Positions 9,892-18,231 of a stretch of DNA of 36,169 nucleotides are shown piece after piece. The translations under genes were made by a program, and so were the position numbers. The stretch covers positions 1-36,169 of the forward strand of contig JANQOH010000447.1 in the NCBI GenBank assembly GCA_028289725.1. Direction: 5' to 3'. Within the stretch, counting starts at the first letter, position 1; every line of letters starts with the position of its first letter. The notes under the pieces were generated by a model. It searched no databases. It saw only the letters and a program-made list of their open reading frames with translations, and was not told the origin of the DNA. Source of the stretch: Alphaproteobacteria bacterium. Its GTDB lineage: Bacteria > Pseudomonadota > Alphaproteobacteria > UBA7887.

Positions 9892-11111
9892 CACTGAGCG
9901 CCGACGATATTCACGCGGCGCGCGCGCGCATCGCCGACGCCGTCGAGGTCACACCGTGCCGCGAGTCACGCACCTTATCGGCGATTACCGGCGCGACAAC
10001 CGTGCTTAAATTCGAGAATCAACAGTTCACCGCATCCTTCAAAGAGCGCGGGGCTCTGAACCGGTTGTTGCAGCTATCGGACGCCGAAAAGCAGCGCGGT
10101 GTCATCGCGATGTCGGCCGGCAATCACGCGCAAGGCGTGGCCTACCATGCACAGCGCTTGGGCATACCGGCAACCATCGTTATGCCCCGTGCAACGCCAT
10201 TCATAAAGATCGAACAAACCAGCCACTTTGGCCCCCGTGTGATGCTCGAAGGCGAAAGGCTTCGCGAATCCGAGGGTTTCGCCCGCGCCCTTGCGGACAA
10301 AGAGGGGCTCACCTTCCTCCATCCATACGACGACGAAGCCGTGATCGCAGGGCAAGGAACCATCGCACTCGAAATGCTGGAAGCGCGGCCGGACATTGAC
10401 ACCTTGGTCATCCCGATCGGCGGCGGCGGATTGATCGCCGGCAATGCGATCGCCGCCAAATCAATCAATCCCGACATCGACATTGTTGGGGTGCAAACTG
10501 AGCTTTATCCGGCGATGTATCAGGCCCTGCGCGGCGAAGAGCCCGTGTCCGGTGGTTCGACAATCGCTGAGGGCATCGCGGTCGGCAGACCCGGAACACT
10601 CACTTTGCCGATCGTGAAAGACCTTGTTGCCGAGGTGATGTTGGTTGGCGAGGGCAATATCGAACGCGCGGTTCTGATGCTGCTCGAAGTGGAAAAAACC
10701 GTGGTCGAAGGCGCCGGTGCCGCGGGCCTCGCCGCCGTGTTGCGGGCGTCCAAACGATTTGCAGGGCGCACCGTGGGCCTTATTTTGTGCGGCGGCAATA
10801 TCGACACGCGGCTGCTTTCGTCCATTGTCATGCGCGGCCTGGTGCGCGAGGGTCGGCTTGCCCGGGTGATGATCGAATTGTCGGACCTACCTGGAAGCCT
10901 GGCGCGGGTGGCTGAGATCATTGGCGACCAGGGCGCCAATATTGTCGAGGTGTCGCACGAACGCGCGTTTACCCACATGCCGGTGAAGTCAGCGGCCCTG
11001 ATTGTGGTCATGGAAACCCGTAATCGGGACCATGCTGCATCCGTTCTCGGTGTGCTCAACGACGCCGGGTTCCCGTCGACCGAAATCGAGCATCCGGATC
11101 CCGCCGAATAA
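9888..11111 (+). CDS. Threonine dehydratase with ACT domain
   Basis: A PLP-dependent lyase that deaminates threonine (or serine) to 2-oxobutyrate (or pyruvate) and ammonia. The 407 residues start at MTLSADDIHAARARI, the ATG lying inside the acylase stop; the longer ORF-track start is out-of-frame acylase sequence. TASFKERGALNRL carries the PLP lysine (K52), SAGNHAQGVAYHA is the conserved Asn loop, and PIGGGGLIAG is the phosphate-binding glycine loop. The last 80 residues (VMIELSDLPGSLARVAEIIGDQGANIVEV) form one ACT domain, as in the TdcB/YbiK-like short enzymes and unlike the double ACT-like domain of IlvA. It may be catabolic or may feed isoleucine synthesis. Coupling to an acylase suggests breakdown of N-acylated amino acids, which is an inference. 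Confidence 0.92.
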   Translation: MTLSADDIHAARARIADAVEVTPCRESRTLSAITGATTVLKFENQQFTASFKERGALNRLLQLSDAEKQRGVIAMSAGNHAQGVAYHAQRLGIPATIVMPRATPFIKIEQTSHFGPRVMLEGERLRESEGFARALADKEGLTFLHPYDDEAVIAGQGTIALEMLEARPDIDTLVIPIGGGGLIAGNAIAAKSINPDIDIVGVQTELYPAMYQALRGEEPVSGGSTIAEGIAVGRPGTLTLPIVKDLVAEVMLVGEGNIERAVLMLLEVEKTVVEGAGAAGLAAVLRASKRFAGRTVGLILCGGNIDTRLLSSIVMRGLVREGRLARVMIELSDLPGSLARVAEIIGDQGANIVEVSHERAFTHMPVKSAALIVVMETRNRDHAASVLGVLNDAGFPSTEIEHPDPAE

Positions 11112-11122
11112 ACGCTGGTCCG

Positions 11123-11551
11123 TCAGCCGGTCGTTTTTAGGTAGGCCAGTATCTTCCGGCGAATTTCGCTGTCAGGCTGGCTGTAATACATCCGGGATCG
11201 CGGCGCCATGGCCTGGGCATCGGTCAGGAAGGCGTCCAATACGTCCTCGGTCCAAACCACGCCCTCGGTCGCCGCCGCAAAGTTCGCCGAGTACAAAAAA
11301 TTGGGATCCGAACCCGCCGCCCGCCCGACAATCCCGATCAGCTTCGGTCCGTAGGTCGCCATCATGACCGGTATTAGGCGCGCTTCGGGATTCGATCTGG
11401 TTTGAAGCGGCAACTCCGCGGCGAAATGACACGGCGCGCATTCCGTCTCATAGAGCACGCGCCCCTCTTCGACATCGCCGGCAAATGTCGTGGTTGCGCC
11501 AGCAAGCGCGCCCGCCATCGCGAAACTCAACGTCAGCCAATGTAACCGCAT
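11123..11551 (-). CDS. Class I cytochrome c, periplasmic
   Basis: A small monohaem electron carrier. Residues 1-24 are a signal peptide ending in TTFA. Haem attaches at CAPCH (Cys38, Cys41, His42). The rest follows the mitochondrial/c2 pattern: GPKLIGIVGRAAGSDPNFLYSANF, then a C-terminal helix EIRRKILAYLKTTG. The likely axial methionine is M121 in PRSRMYY. The stretch between CxxCH and GPKLIG is about 10 residues longer than in standard cytochrome c2 and includes RSNPEARLIPVM. It is convergent with the threonine dehydratase (11-bp gap) and divergent from the SDR gene. The redox partner is unknown. Confidence 0.88.
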   Translation of the reverse strand: MRLHWLTLSFAMAGALAGATTTFAGDVEEGRVLYETECAPCHFAAELPLQTRSNPEARLIPVMMATYGPKLIGIVGRAAGSDPNFLYSANFAAATEGVVWTEDVLDAFLTDAQAMAPRSRMYYSQPDSEIRRKILAYLKTTG

Positions 11552-11684
11552 TCCAGACTCCTGCGGTGCAACGCGGCCCCTCTGGCCGTGTCATCGCATG
11601 AGAGCATAGCCGTTATCGCAAGACCAGGTCACCACGGTCAGTGCTACGCTGAGCGTTCCGGTGAGCCAAACGAGGGAGCCGAGC

Positions 11685-12452
11685 GTGGGACGGTTAGATG
11701 GCAGAGTTGCATTAATCACCGGCGCCGCCGGGGGCATTGGCGCCGCCACGGCGCACCTGTTCGCTTCGGAAGGCGCCACGCTGTGTCTCGTCGACCGCGA
11801 CCAGGCGGGGTTGGACGCGTTGGCCCAAAAACTCAATGCGCCGCGGACGATCGTTCAAACCGCGGACGTCTCCGCGTCAGAAGACATGCATGCCTGCGTT
11901 GATGCGGCGATCAATGCCTTTGGCGGGTTGGATATCGCGATCCTCAATGCCGGCATTGAAGGCGAATTGCTGCCCATCGGCGCGTACCCCGAGGACGATT
12001 TCGATCGGGTCATCGCGATCAATTTGAAAGGTGTTTGGCTCGGATTGAGATACGCCATGCCCGCGCTCGAGACACGCGGCGGTGGCAGCATCGTGATCAC
12101 ATCGTCGATTGCCGGCGTCCGCGGGCGCGCGGGCATGTGGGGCTATGTCGCCAGCAAACACGGTGTGGTCGGTCTGATGCGCACAGCGGCGCTCGAGGGA
12201 GCAGCATCGGGCATCCGCGTCAACAGCGTGCACCCCTCGCCGGTCGAGACGCGGATGATGCGGTCCCTGGAAAGCAAGATGAACCCGGACGATCCGGAAG
12301 GCGCGTACCGCGCCTATCGCAAGCGGTCACCGCTCGGACGCTACGCGGAGCCGGAGGAAGTCGCCAAAATGATGTTGTTTCTGGCCAGTGACGACAGCTC
12401 CCACTGCACAGGTTCGACCTTCATGATCGATGGTGGCCGGGGCGCTGGTTAG
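11685..12452 (+). CDS. Short-chain dehydrogenase/reductase (SDR)
   Basis: A classical SDR oxidoreductase, 255 residues. The cofactor motif TGAAGGIGAATA follows the first strand, and the acid in VDRD at the end of strand 2 favours NAD(H). LNAGIEGELLPI, the catalytic serine region (ITSSIAG) and YVASKHGVVGLMR (Tyr154/Lys158) complete the active site. The C-terminus YAEPEEVAKMMLFLASDDSSHCTGSTFMIDGGRGAG is typical. I prefer the GTG at 11685, since GAGGGAG lies 6 nt upstream and the protein then begins at the usual place (MGRLDGRVALITG). The ORF-track start at 11661 is also a GTG and has no good ribosome site. The substrate is unknown. Its TAG overlaps the TAA of the convergent chrA by 3 bases. Confidence 0.9.
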   Translation: MGRLDGRVALITGAAGGIGAATAHLFASEGATLCLVDRDQAGLDALAQKLNAPRTIVQTADVSASEDMHACVDAAINAFGGLDIAILNAGIEGELLPIGAYPEDDFDRVIAINLKGVWLGLRYAMPALETRGGGSIVITSSIAGVRGRAGMWGYVASKHGVVGLMRTAALEGAASGIRVNSVHPSPVETRMMRSLESKMNPDDPEGAYRAYRKRSPLGRYAEPEEVAKMMLFLASDDSSHCTGSTFMIDGGRGAG

Positions 12453-13645
12453 GCCGCGATCAGCCCGCCGAACACCGCCAAGACAATGACCACGGCCCAA
12501 GACGGCACCCGCCATTGGTTGAGGGCCACAAATCCGGCGAGCGCGAGAGCGAAGTCGAGAGGGGTTGCCACCGCCGTCGTCCAAACCGGATCGTAAAGCG
12601 CCGCGCCGAGCAGGCCGACGACGGCCGCATTGACGCCGGTGAGTGCGGCGCGCACCGCCTTCTTCCCACGCAATGCGCCCCAAAACGGCAGCACTCCGAG
12701 CACCAAAAGAAACCCGGGAAGAAATATCGCGACCAAACAAGCAAAACCGAGCGCGAGCCCCGCTAAACCCGAAGCCATCGACGCGCCGAGGAACGCCGCA
12801 ATCGCGAAGATGGGACCGGGCAATGCTTGCGCGGCGCCGTAGCCAGCCACAAAGGTTTCCTGGTCGAGCCAACCCGGCGGCACGACGACCGCTTCGAGGA
12901 GCGGCAACACGACATGGCCGCCACCAAAGACCAGCGCCCCCGCCCGGTACAGTCCGTCGACGGCCCGCACCCATGGCACATCGGATAGCTGCGCTATCAG
13001 TGCGAGGGCGACCAAGACAATGACGAAGACACTCAGTAGCAGCGTACCGGCGCGTCGGCCGATGAGATCGGGCAGAGCGCCCCCTTCGTTCGGTGTCTCG
13101 GTGCGAAAGAGTGTGATGCCGGCCAGCACGCCAATAGCGATTGCGGCAAGCTGACCGAGAATTCCTGGCAGCAGGATGACGGTCGCCACGGCCGCCAGCG
13201 CGATGGTTGCCCGTTCGCGATCCGGCGCAAGCGTGCGCGCCATGCCTAAGACGGCATTCGCGACCACCGCCAACGCCGCCAATTTCAAACCCGCAAGCCA
13301 GCCCGCAGTCGACGCTTGTTCGAATGTCGCAATGCCAAAGGCAAAAGCGATCATTAGGACAGCCGATGGCATGCAAAAGCCGACCCATGCCGCCACCGCG
13401 CCAGGCACGCCGGCGCGCAAGGCCCCTATGGACATGGCGATTTGCGTCGAGGTTGGACCGGGCAATAGCTGCGCCACCGCCAGAAGATCGGCAAATGTCT
13501 GGTCTGTCAGCCACTGGCGGCGCTTAACGAATGCCTCCCGGTAGTAACCGATATGGGCGGTTGGGCCGCCGAAAGACGTGACACCCAAGCGCAGAAAGAT
13601 CAGCAAGATGCCGGACAGGCTAGTTTTTTGATTGGGGCCCGTCAT
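12449..13645 (-). CDS. chrA: ChrA-family chromate ion transporter
   Basis: An inner-membrane transporter of the CHR superfamily, best known for chromate efflux. At 398 residues it is the two-domain (long-chain) type. The N-terminal half contains FLRLGVTSFGGPTAHIGY and LLPGPTSTQIAMSIGAL. The second half repeats the pattern as GALVFGGGHVVLPLLE and AAQALPGPIFAIAAFLGA. About ten hydrophobic helices are visible. The ATG directly follows the stop of the upstream FAD oxidoreductase (TAAATG), so the two are co-transcribed and probably translationally coupled. No chromate regulator (ChrB) is near, so chromate as the physiological ion is not certain; sulfate-like oxyanions are possible. Confidence 0.92.
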   Translation of the reverse strand: MTGPNQKTSLSGILLIFLRLGVTSFGGPTAHIGYYREAFVKRRQWLTDQTFADLLAVAQLLPGPTSTQIAMSIGALRAGVPGAVAAWVGFCMPSAVLMIAFAFGIATFEQASTAGWLAGLKLAALAVVANAVLGMARTLAPDRERATIALAAVATVILLPGILGQLAAIAIGVLAGITLFRTETPNEGGALPDLIGRRAGTLLLSVFVIVLVALALIAQLSDVPWVRAVDGLYRAGALVFGGGHVVLPLLEAVVVPPGWLDQETFVAGYGAAQALPGPIFAIAAFLGASMASGLAGLALGFACLVAIFLPGFLLVLGVLPFWGALRGKKAVRAALTGVNAAVVGLLGAALYDPVWTTAVATPLDFALALAGFVALNQWRVPSWAVVIVLAVFGGLIAA

Positions 13646-14932
13646 TTAAAGCAAATCTTTGACCTTGAGCCAAAACAGTCCCAACCATGCCAATGGCGTC
13701 CGCAGCGCTGATCCGCCAGGAAACGCGCGATGGGGAATTCTCTGAAACACATCCAAGCCACGCTGGTCGCCCTTGATCGCGGCGGCGAGAATTTCGCCGA
13801 CGACCCCGCTTAGCGCCAAACCGTGACCGGAAAAACCGTGTGCATAATAAATGTCCGGTCCGAGTCGCCCAATGTCCGGAAAGCGATTCCGTGTCAATGC
13901 GATCTGGCCGCCCCAAACAGCGTCAATGGCGACATCGCCTAGCTGCGGGAAGACGCGCAGCATGCGGCGGCGTATCGACTGTTCCAAATTCGCCGGAGCG
14001 CCATTCCTGACCGACTCGCGGCCGCCAAAGAGCATGCGGCGGTCGGCGCTCAAACGAAAATAGTCGAGCACGTGCCGGTCATCGCAAACCGCGATATCGT
14101 GCGGGATGAGCGTTTGCGCTCGGCTTTCGTCCATTGGCTCCGTCGCACAAATAAAAGTGCCGACGGGGATAATTCGGCGGCCAATCTCCTTGGCGTCCGG
14201 CGCGGGAAACGCATTGCAAGCGAGCACCAATCGATCGGCGCGAATGACGCCCTGCGCCAAATGAATTGTTGGAATTGAGTCGCAAGTAACGCGCTCGACG
14301 CGGCTCGCTTCGTACAGTCGGGCACCCGCCGCTTGGGCCGCTTCGGCAAGGCCGAGGCAGTATTTGAGCGGATGCAAATGCAACGAGCCGGTATCCAGAA
14401 TGCCGCCATGGTACCGCTCAGAGGCGACCTCGCGCCGCACCGCGTCACGGTCGAGAAGTTGAAACTGCGTATAGCCGTATACCCGTGCCGCCCGTTCCAC
14501 CCATTCAGCGTGCGCGGCCATGTTGCGCGCCTTAGCCGCCGCCAACAGGTAGCCCTGTTTCAAGTCGCAATCGATCCGGTGACGACGGCATCGTTCGGTG
14601 ATGATATCGAGACCGCGGACCGTCATGTTCCACAAAGCGCGCGCGGTTTCGCTATCGACCAACTTTTCGAGATCTTCGATCTCGCCGCCGAATCCGGTTT
14701 GCGCTTGTCCGCCGTTGCGCCCCGACGCGCCCCAGCCGACTCTCTCCGCCTCAAGCAGCACCACATCAACGCCCGATTCCACCAAATTGAGCGCGGTCGA
14801 GACGCCGGTTAGGCCGCCGCCAATGACAGCGACCTCGCAACGTTCATCCCGGTCCAATTGCGGCCACGAGCGGATCGGGCCGGCCGATGTGGCGTAGTAG
14901 GATTCGATGTGCTGGGGGGCAGTCCCGTCCAT
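13646..14932 (-). CDS. FAD-dependent oxidoreductase, PuuB/OrdL-like (DAO family)
   Basis: A D-amino-acid-oxidase-fold flavoenzyme that oxidises an amine, probably gamma-glutamylputrescine-like or another secondary amine. The 428 residues begin with a short leader, then the dinucleotide-binding motif AVIGGGLTGVSTALNLVE (about residues 35-52) and EAERVGWGASGRNGGQAQTGFGGEIEDLE, which is characteristic of the PuuB/OrdL group. VWGGQIALTRNRFPDIGRLGPDIYYAHGFSGHGLALS is the C-terminal FAD region. No signal peptide is seen. It is the first gene of a two-gene unit with chrA. No other putrescine-pathway gene (puuA, puuC, puuD) is visible, so the substrate is open. Confidence 0.87.
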   Translation of the reverse strand: MDGTAPQHIESYYATSAGPIRSWPQLDRDERCEVAVIGGGLTGVSTALNLVESGVDVVLLEAERVGWGASGRNGGQAQTGFGGEIEDLEKLVDSETARALWNMTVRGLDIITERCRRHRIDCDLKQGYLLAAAKARNMAAHAEWVERAARVYGYTQFQLLDRDAVRREVASERYHGGILDTGSLHLHPLKYCLGLAEAAQAAGARLYEASRVERVTCDSIPTIHLAQGVIRADRLVLACNAFPAPDAKEIGRRIIPVGTFICATEPMDESRAQTLIPHDIAVCDDRHVLDYFRLSADRRMLFGGRESVRNGAPANLEQSIRRRMLRVFPQLGDVAIDAVWGGQIALTRNRFPDIGRLGPDIYYAHGFSGHGLALSGVVGEILAAAIKGDQRGLDVFQRIPHRAFPGGSALRTPLAWLGLFWLKVKDLL

Positions 14933-15011
14933 GGCGTCAGGCTAGCGAGGCCCGGTCTCCGGTCAAGCACCGGGGCTTGGCAATCCGGTTGACGCCAATC
15001 ATGATGCGCGC

Positions 15012-15470
15012 ATGCCAGATAGCACCGATCGACCGACAGAGTGGCGGGACACGTTCGAGCTCAGCGACCACAGCGCCTACACTTTTTGGACGCGCGATAC
15101 ATTTCGCTGGGGCGACACGGACGGCATGGGCCACATCAACAATGTGCAATTCGCGCGGTATTGCGAATCCGGGCGGCTTGCGTTTCTCGGCGCCACAGGA
15201 TCCGGGCGCAAGCTGCCGGCCGACGATTTCATGATCGTGCACCTGTCGATCGACTTTCGCTCGCAAATGCACTATCCGGGCGAGGTGATGATCGGCACGC
15301 GCACCATGCGTATTGGCCGGACGTCGGTCAGGGTCGGTCAAGGTTTGTTTCAAGACAACCGATGCACCGCCACGGCTGAGGGGGTAGTGGTCATGGTGGA
15401 TACAGAGACGGATCGTCCGATTCCCATCCCCGATGACTTGCGTACGCGCTTGATCGATCCGCTGGCATAG
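15012..15470 (+). CDS. Hotdog-fold acyl-CoA thioesterase (4HBT type)
   Basis: A predicted thioesterase of the 4-hydroxybenzoyl-CoA thioesterase/YbgC group, 152 residues, cytoplasmic. The motif RWGDTDGMGHINNVQFARYCESGRL at residues 32-56 contains the catalytic Asp and the GHxNN signature of the family. The central strand region DDFMIVHLSIDFRSQMHYPGEVMIGTRTMRIGRTSV completes the hotdog. It starts a plus-strand run (thioesterase, SLC13 permease, Bpt) with gaps of about 25 bp. It is divergent from the PuuB-like gene across a 79-bp gap in which I saw no clear promoter. The acyl-CoA substrate is unknown. Confidence 0.87.
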   Translation: MPDSTDRPTEWRDTFELSDHSAYTFWTRDTFRWGDTDGMGHINNVQFARYCESGRLAFLGATGSGRKLPADDFMIVHLSIDFRSQMHYPGEVMIGTRTMRIGRTSVRVGQGLFQDNRCTATAEGVVVMVDTETDRPIPIPDDLRTRLIDPLA

Positions 15471-15496
15471 TCTGTTGGTTTGACGCCGGGCGTCTG

Positions 15497-17377
15497 ATGG
15501 AAACTAGCGTCCTGATTGTCGGCCATAGCTGGCAGATGTGGGCTGTCCTCGGCCTGCTTGTCGCCGCCATTGCGGCCTTCATCTGGGAACGCACGCCGAT
15601 CGAGGTCACCGCGGCCGCGCTGCTTGCGGTCTTGTTGATCCTTTTCCAATTCGCGCCGGTGGTGGACGCTGGCGGCGTCAATCAACTCGGCCCCGCTCGT
15701 TTGTTGGCAGGCTTCGGCAATCCGGGCCTGATCACGGTGATCGCGCTTTTGGTCATTGGGCAGGCGCTGGTTCAGACCGGCGCGCTTGAAGGCGTGGCGA
15801 GCCTGCTTCACAGATTCAGCGGCGGCCGCTTGATGATCGCCCTTGGTATGAGCCTGATTCCGGTCGCGGTCTTGTCGAGCGTGCTCAACAACACCCCCGT
15901 GGTCGTGATCTTCATTCCGATCATGAGCGCACTGGCAGAGCGGCTCCACATCTCGGTGAGCCGGATTCTCATTCCGCTCAGCTTTGCCTCGGTTCTCGGC
16001 GGCATGACGACGCTCATCGGCTCGTCGACCAATCTGCTGGTGGCGGGGGTGGCCCGCGATTTGGGTCTGCCGCGCATCGGGTTCTTTGATTTCATCGTGC
16101 CCGGACTGGTGTTGGCGGGCGTCGGCCTCGTCTACGTCATGTTGATCATGCCGCGCGTCCTGCCCGACCGTGCGACGATGGCTGGTCGGTTGGCCGGCGA
16201 CGGCCGTCAATTCATCGCGCAAATCGAAGTTGGCGATGATTCCTCGCTTGTTGGCGAAACGGCGGTCGCGGGCATGTTCCGGAGCCTGCCGGACGTCACG
16301 GTCCGCATGATCCAGCGTGGCGAGCATGCCCTTTTGCCGCCGTTCGAGGAGACGGCACTTGAAGCGGGCGACGTGATTGTTCTCGCCGCGACGCGCAAAG
16401 CGCTCACCGATCATCTCGGCAAACACCAAAGCGCCCTTCATCCGAGCCTCACGCACCGTCAATATCGGCAAGCGGAGAACGAGGAGCCGGCCCCCTGGCA
16501 AGGCGGCGAACAGGCCTTGGCCGAGGTGATGATCACCCCGGCTTCGCGCATGATTGGGCAGACCCTTGAAGTGTTCGGATTTCGCCACCGGTTTCACTGC
16601 ATTGTGCTCGGCGTCCAGCGGCGGTCGCGCATGTTCCGGCAACGGGTGACGGACATTGTCTTGGCGGCTGGTGACGTCTTGCTCATTCAAGGCCGACCGG
16701 AGGACGTGCAGGCATTGCGTGCCAACCGCGATGTCATCTTGGTTGAATGGACGCAGGAAACCTTGCCCAACTATTTCCATGCGCGCCGCGCGGCGTTGAT
16801 ATTTGCCCTCGTGGTGCTGGTCGCGGCGACCGACCTTATCCCTATCGTCGTTGCGGCGGTCGGCGGCGCCGTGGCCATGTTGCTAACGGCATGTCTGACC
16901 GTGCGTCAGGCGGCACGCGCGATCGATCGCACGGTGGTCATGATGGTCGCGGCAACGCTTGCCCTCGGTGCGGCCCTCCAAGAAACCGGCGGCGCGGGCT
17001 TTCTTGCCGCGATATTGCTGCACGCAGTCGCGGATGCGGGTCCCGGGTGGGTCTTGTCCGCCCTGTTCCTGCTCATCGCCTTGCTTACCAATGTCTTGAG
17101 CAACAATGCCTCGGCGGTGCTGTTCACGCCGATCGCGGTCATCGTGGCGGCGCAGCTTGGCGTCGACCCGATGCCGTTTGTCTATGCGGTGATATTCGCG
17201 GCAAGCTGCTCGTTCGCCTCGCCGATCGGCTATCAAACGAATCTGCTGGTCATGGCGCCTGGTCATTATCGCTTTGTCGACTATGTCCGTGTAGGCACAC
17301 CATTGTTACTTCTGCTGTGGGTCTGTTTCACGCTCTTCGCCCCGTGGTACTATGGCCTGCCGATGACCTTGCCTTAA
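15497..17377 (+). CDS. SLC13/DASS-family permease with two TrkA-C domains
   Basis: An inner-membrane sodium-coupled anion transporter. The 626 residues are split: hydrophobic helices fill residues 10-210 with the motifs LSSVLNNTPVVVIFIPI and GGMTTLIGSSTNLLV. Two soluble RCK/TrkA-C domains occupy about 215-300 (FIAQIEVGDDSSLVGE...VIVLAATRKAL) and 335-415 (EVMITPASRMIGQTLEVFGFRHRFHCIVLGVQRR...DVLLIQGRPEDV). Helices then resume with the second-half motif LLTNVLSNNASAVLFTPIAV and ASPIGYQTNLLV. This arrangement is common in bacterial proteins linked to sulfate, tungstate or dicarboxylate uptake, so the substrate is not fixed. The TrkA-C domains suggest ligand or nucleotide control of gating. Confidence 0.93.
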   Translation: METSVLIVGHSWQMWAVLGLLVAAIAAFIWERTPIEVTAAALLAVLLILFQFAPVVDAGGVNQLGPARLLAGFGNPGLITVIALLVIGQALVQTGALEGVASLLHRFSGGRLMIALGMSLIPVAVLSSVLNNTPVVVIFIPIMSALAERLHISVSRILIPLSFASVLGGMTTLIGSSTNLLVAGVARDLGLPRIGFFDFIVPGLVLAGVGLVYVMLIMPRVLPDRATMAGRLAGDGRQFIAQIEVGDDSSLVGETAVAGMFRSLPDVTVRMIQRGEHALLPPFEETALEAGDVIVLAATRKALTDHLGKHQSALHPSLTHRQYRQAENEEPAPWQGGEQALAEVMITPASRMIGQTLEVFGFRHRFHCIVLGVQRRSRMFRQRVTDIVLAAGDVLLIQGRPEDVQALRANRDVILVEWTQETLPNYFHARRAALIFALVVLVAATDLIPIVVAAVGGAVAMLLTACLTVRQAARAIDRTVVMMVAATLALGAALQETGGAGFLAAILLHAVADAGPGWVLSALFLLIALLTNVLSNNASAVLFTPIAVIVAAQLGVDPMPFVYAVIFAASCSFASPIGYQTNLLVMAPGHYRFVDYVRVGTPLLLLLWVCFTLFAPWYYGLPMTLP

Positions 17378-17402
17378 TCGGTCCAATTGGTTTCAGTGCG
17401 GA

Positions 17403-18164
17403 ATGCTCGACACCGATCCGCGAAAGCTTCAGTTCTTTTACGGCACCGCCGCACAACCCTGCCCCTATATCGAGGGGCGGTCGGAATGTAAGGCTGTGAC
17501 GGAACTAACCGGCCCACACGCCCCGCATCTGCACGATATGCTGAGCCGCGCGGGCTTTCGGCGCAGCCATGGCATTGCCTATCGGCCGGCCTGTCGCGGG
17601 TGCCACGCATGTGTACCGGTTCGCGTCGTGGTGGATCAGTTTCGTGCGTCACGATCCATGCGTCGCGTCCTGAAGCGGAATGCCGACCTGACGCCCCGTG
17701 AACGACCGGCCATCGCCACGCTCGAGCAATACGACCTGTTCGAAGCCTATGAAGTGTCGCGCCACGGCGACGGCGACATGGCCATGATGGACTTCACCGA
17801 CTATCGCGCCATGGTCGAGGACTCGCCCGTCGATACACGGATTGTCGAATTTCGTGACCCGGAGGGCCGGTTGGCGGCCGTCACGCTGACCGATTGGCTG
17901 AGCGACGGACTGTCGGGGGTGTACAAGTTCTTTGCCGTGGACCGTGCACGGGCGAGTCCTGGTACCCACGTCATTCTTTGGCACATCGAACAGGCCCGCG
18001 CGCTCGGGCTGCCTTATGTTTATCTCGGCTATTGGATCGGCGAGAGCCCAAAGATGGCTTACAAAATGCGGTTCCAGCCCTTGCATGCCTTGCGCGGTGA
18101 ACAATGGGTGCCCTTTACGAGGCCCGAAACCGATGCGGCGCCGGCGAACTTGGCCGCTGTTTAA
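17403..18164 (+). CDS. bpt: Aspartate/glutamate leucyltransferase
   Basis: Transfers leucine from Leu-tRNA to proteins that begin with Asp or Glu, marking them for ClpS/ClpAP degradation under the bacterial N-end rule. The 253-residue protein shows the ATE N-terminal domain (QPCPYIEGRSECKAVTEL, then GFRRSHGIAYRPACRGCHACVPVRV with its Cys pair). The C-terminal GNAT-like domain contains YKFFAVDRARASPGTHVILWHIEQARALGLPYVYLGYWI and the motif MAYKMRFQPLHAL. It follows the SLC13 gene by 25 bp. The next 67 bp before the first TRAP gene holds a small GC-rich hairpin. Confidence 0.94.
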   Translation: MLDTDPRKLQFFYGTAAQPCPYIEGRSECKAVTELTGPHAPHLHDMLSRAGFRRSHGIAYRPACRGCHACVPVRVVVDQFRASRSMRRVLKRNADLTPRERPAIATLEQYDLFEAYEVSRHGDGDMAMMDFTDYRAMVEDSPVDTRIVEFRDPEGRLAAVTLTDWLSDGLSGVYKFFAVDRARASPGTHVILWHIEQARALGLPYVYLGYWIGESPKMAYKMRFQPLHALRGEQWVPFTRPETDAAPANLAAV

Positions 18165-18198
18165 TCAGACCTGACCCAAGCCTATACTGAGCCCGCCA

Positions 18199-18213
18199 GG
18201 CGGCGCGGCCGCC
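18199..18213 (+). other. Small GC-rich hairpin upstream of the TRAP binding-protein genes
   Basis: GGCGGC-GCG-GCCGCC is a perfect 6-bp stem with a 3-nt loop, ending 7 nt before the GGGAGGG ribosome site of the first TRAP gene. A TATACT -10-like hexamer lies at 18183-18188, but I see no matching -35. The hairpin could weakly separate bpt from the TRAP genes or affect their translation. It is short, and chance is possible in DNA this GC-rich. Confidence 0.3.
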
Positions 18214-18231
18214 GCGACGTGGGAGGGCTTG

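Noticed and set aside
12327-13514. 395-residue minus-strand ORF overlapping chrA in another frame
   Set aside because: Arg/Gly-rich frame-shifted reading of the ChrA gene; the chrA frame has paired CHR motifs and membrane helices.
15350-16780. 476-residue minus-strand ORF opposite the SLC13 permease
   Set aside because: Composition is rich in His, Asp, Arg and Gln with no domain. It is the antisense shadow of a clear permease gene in high-GC DNA.
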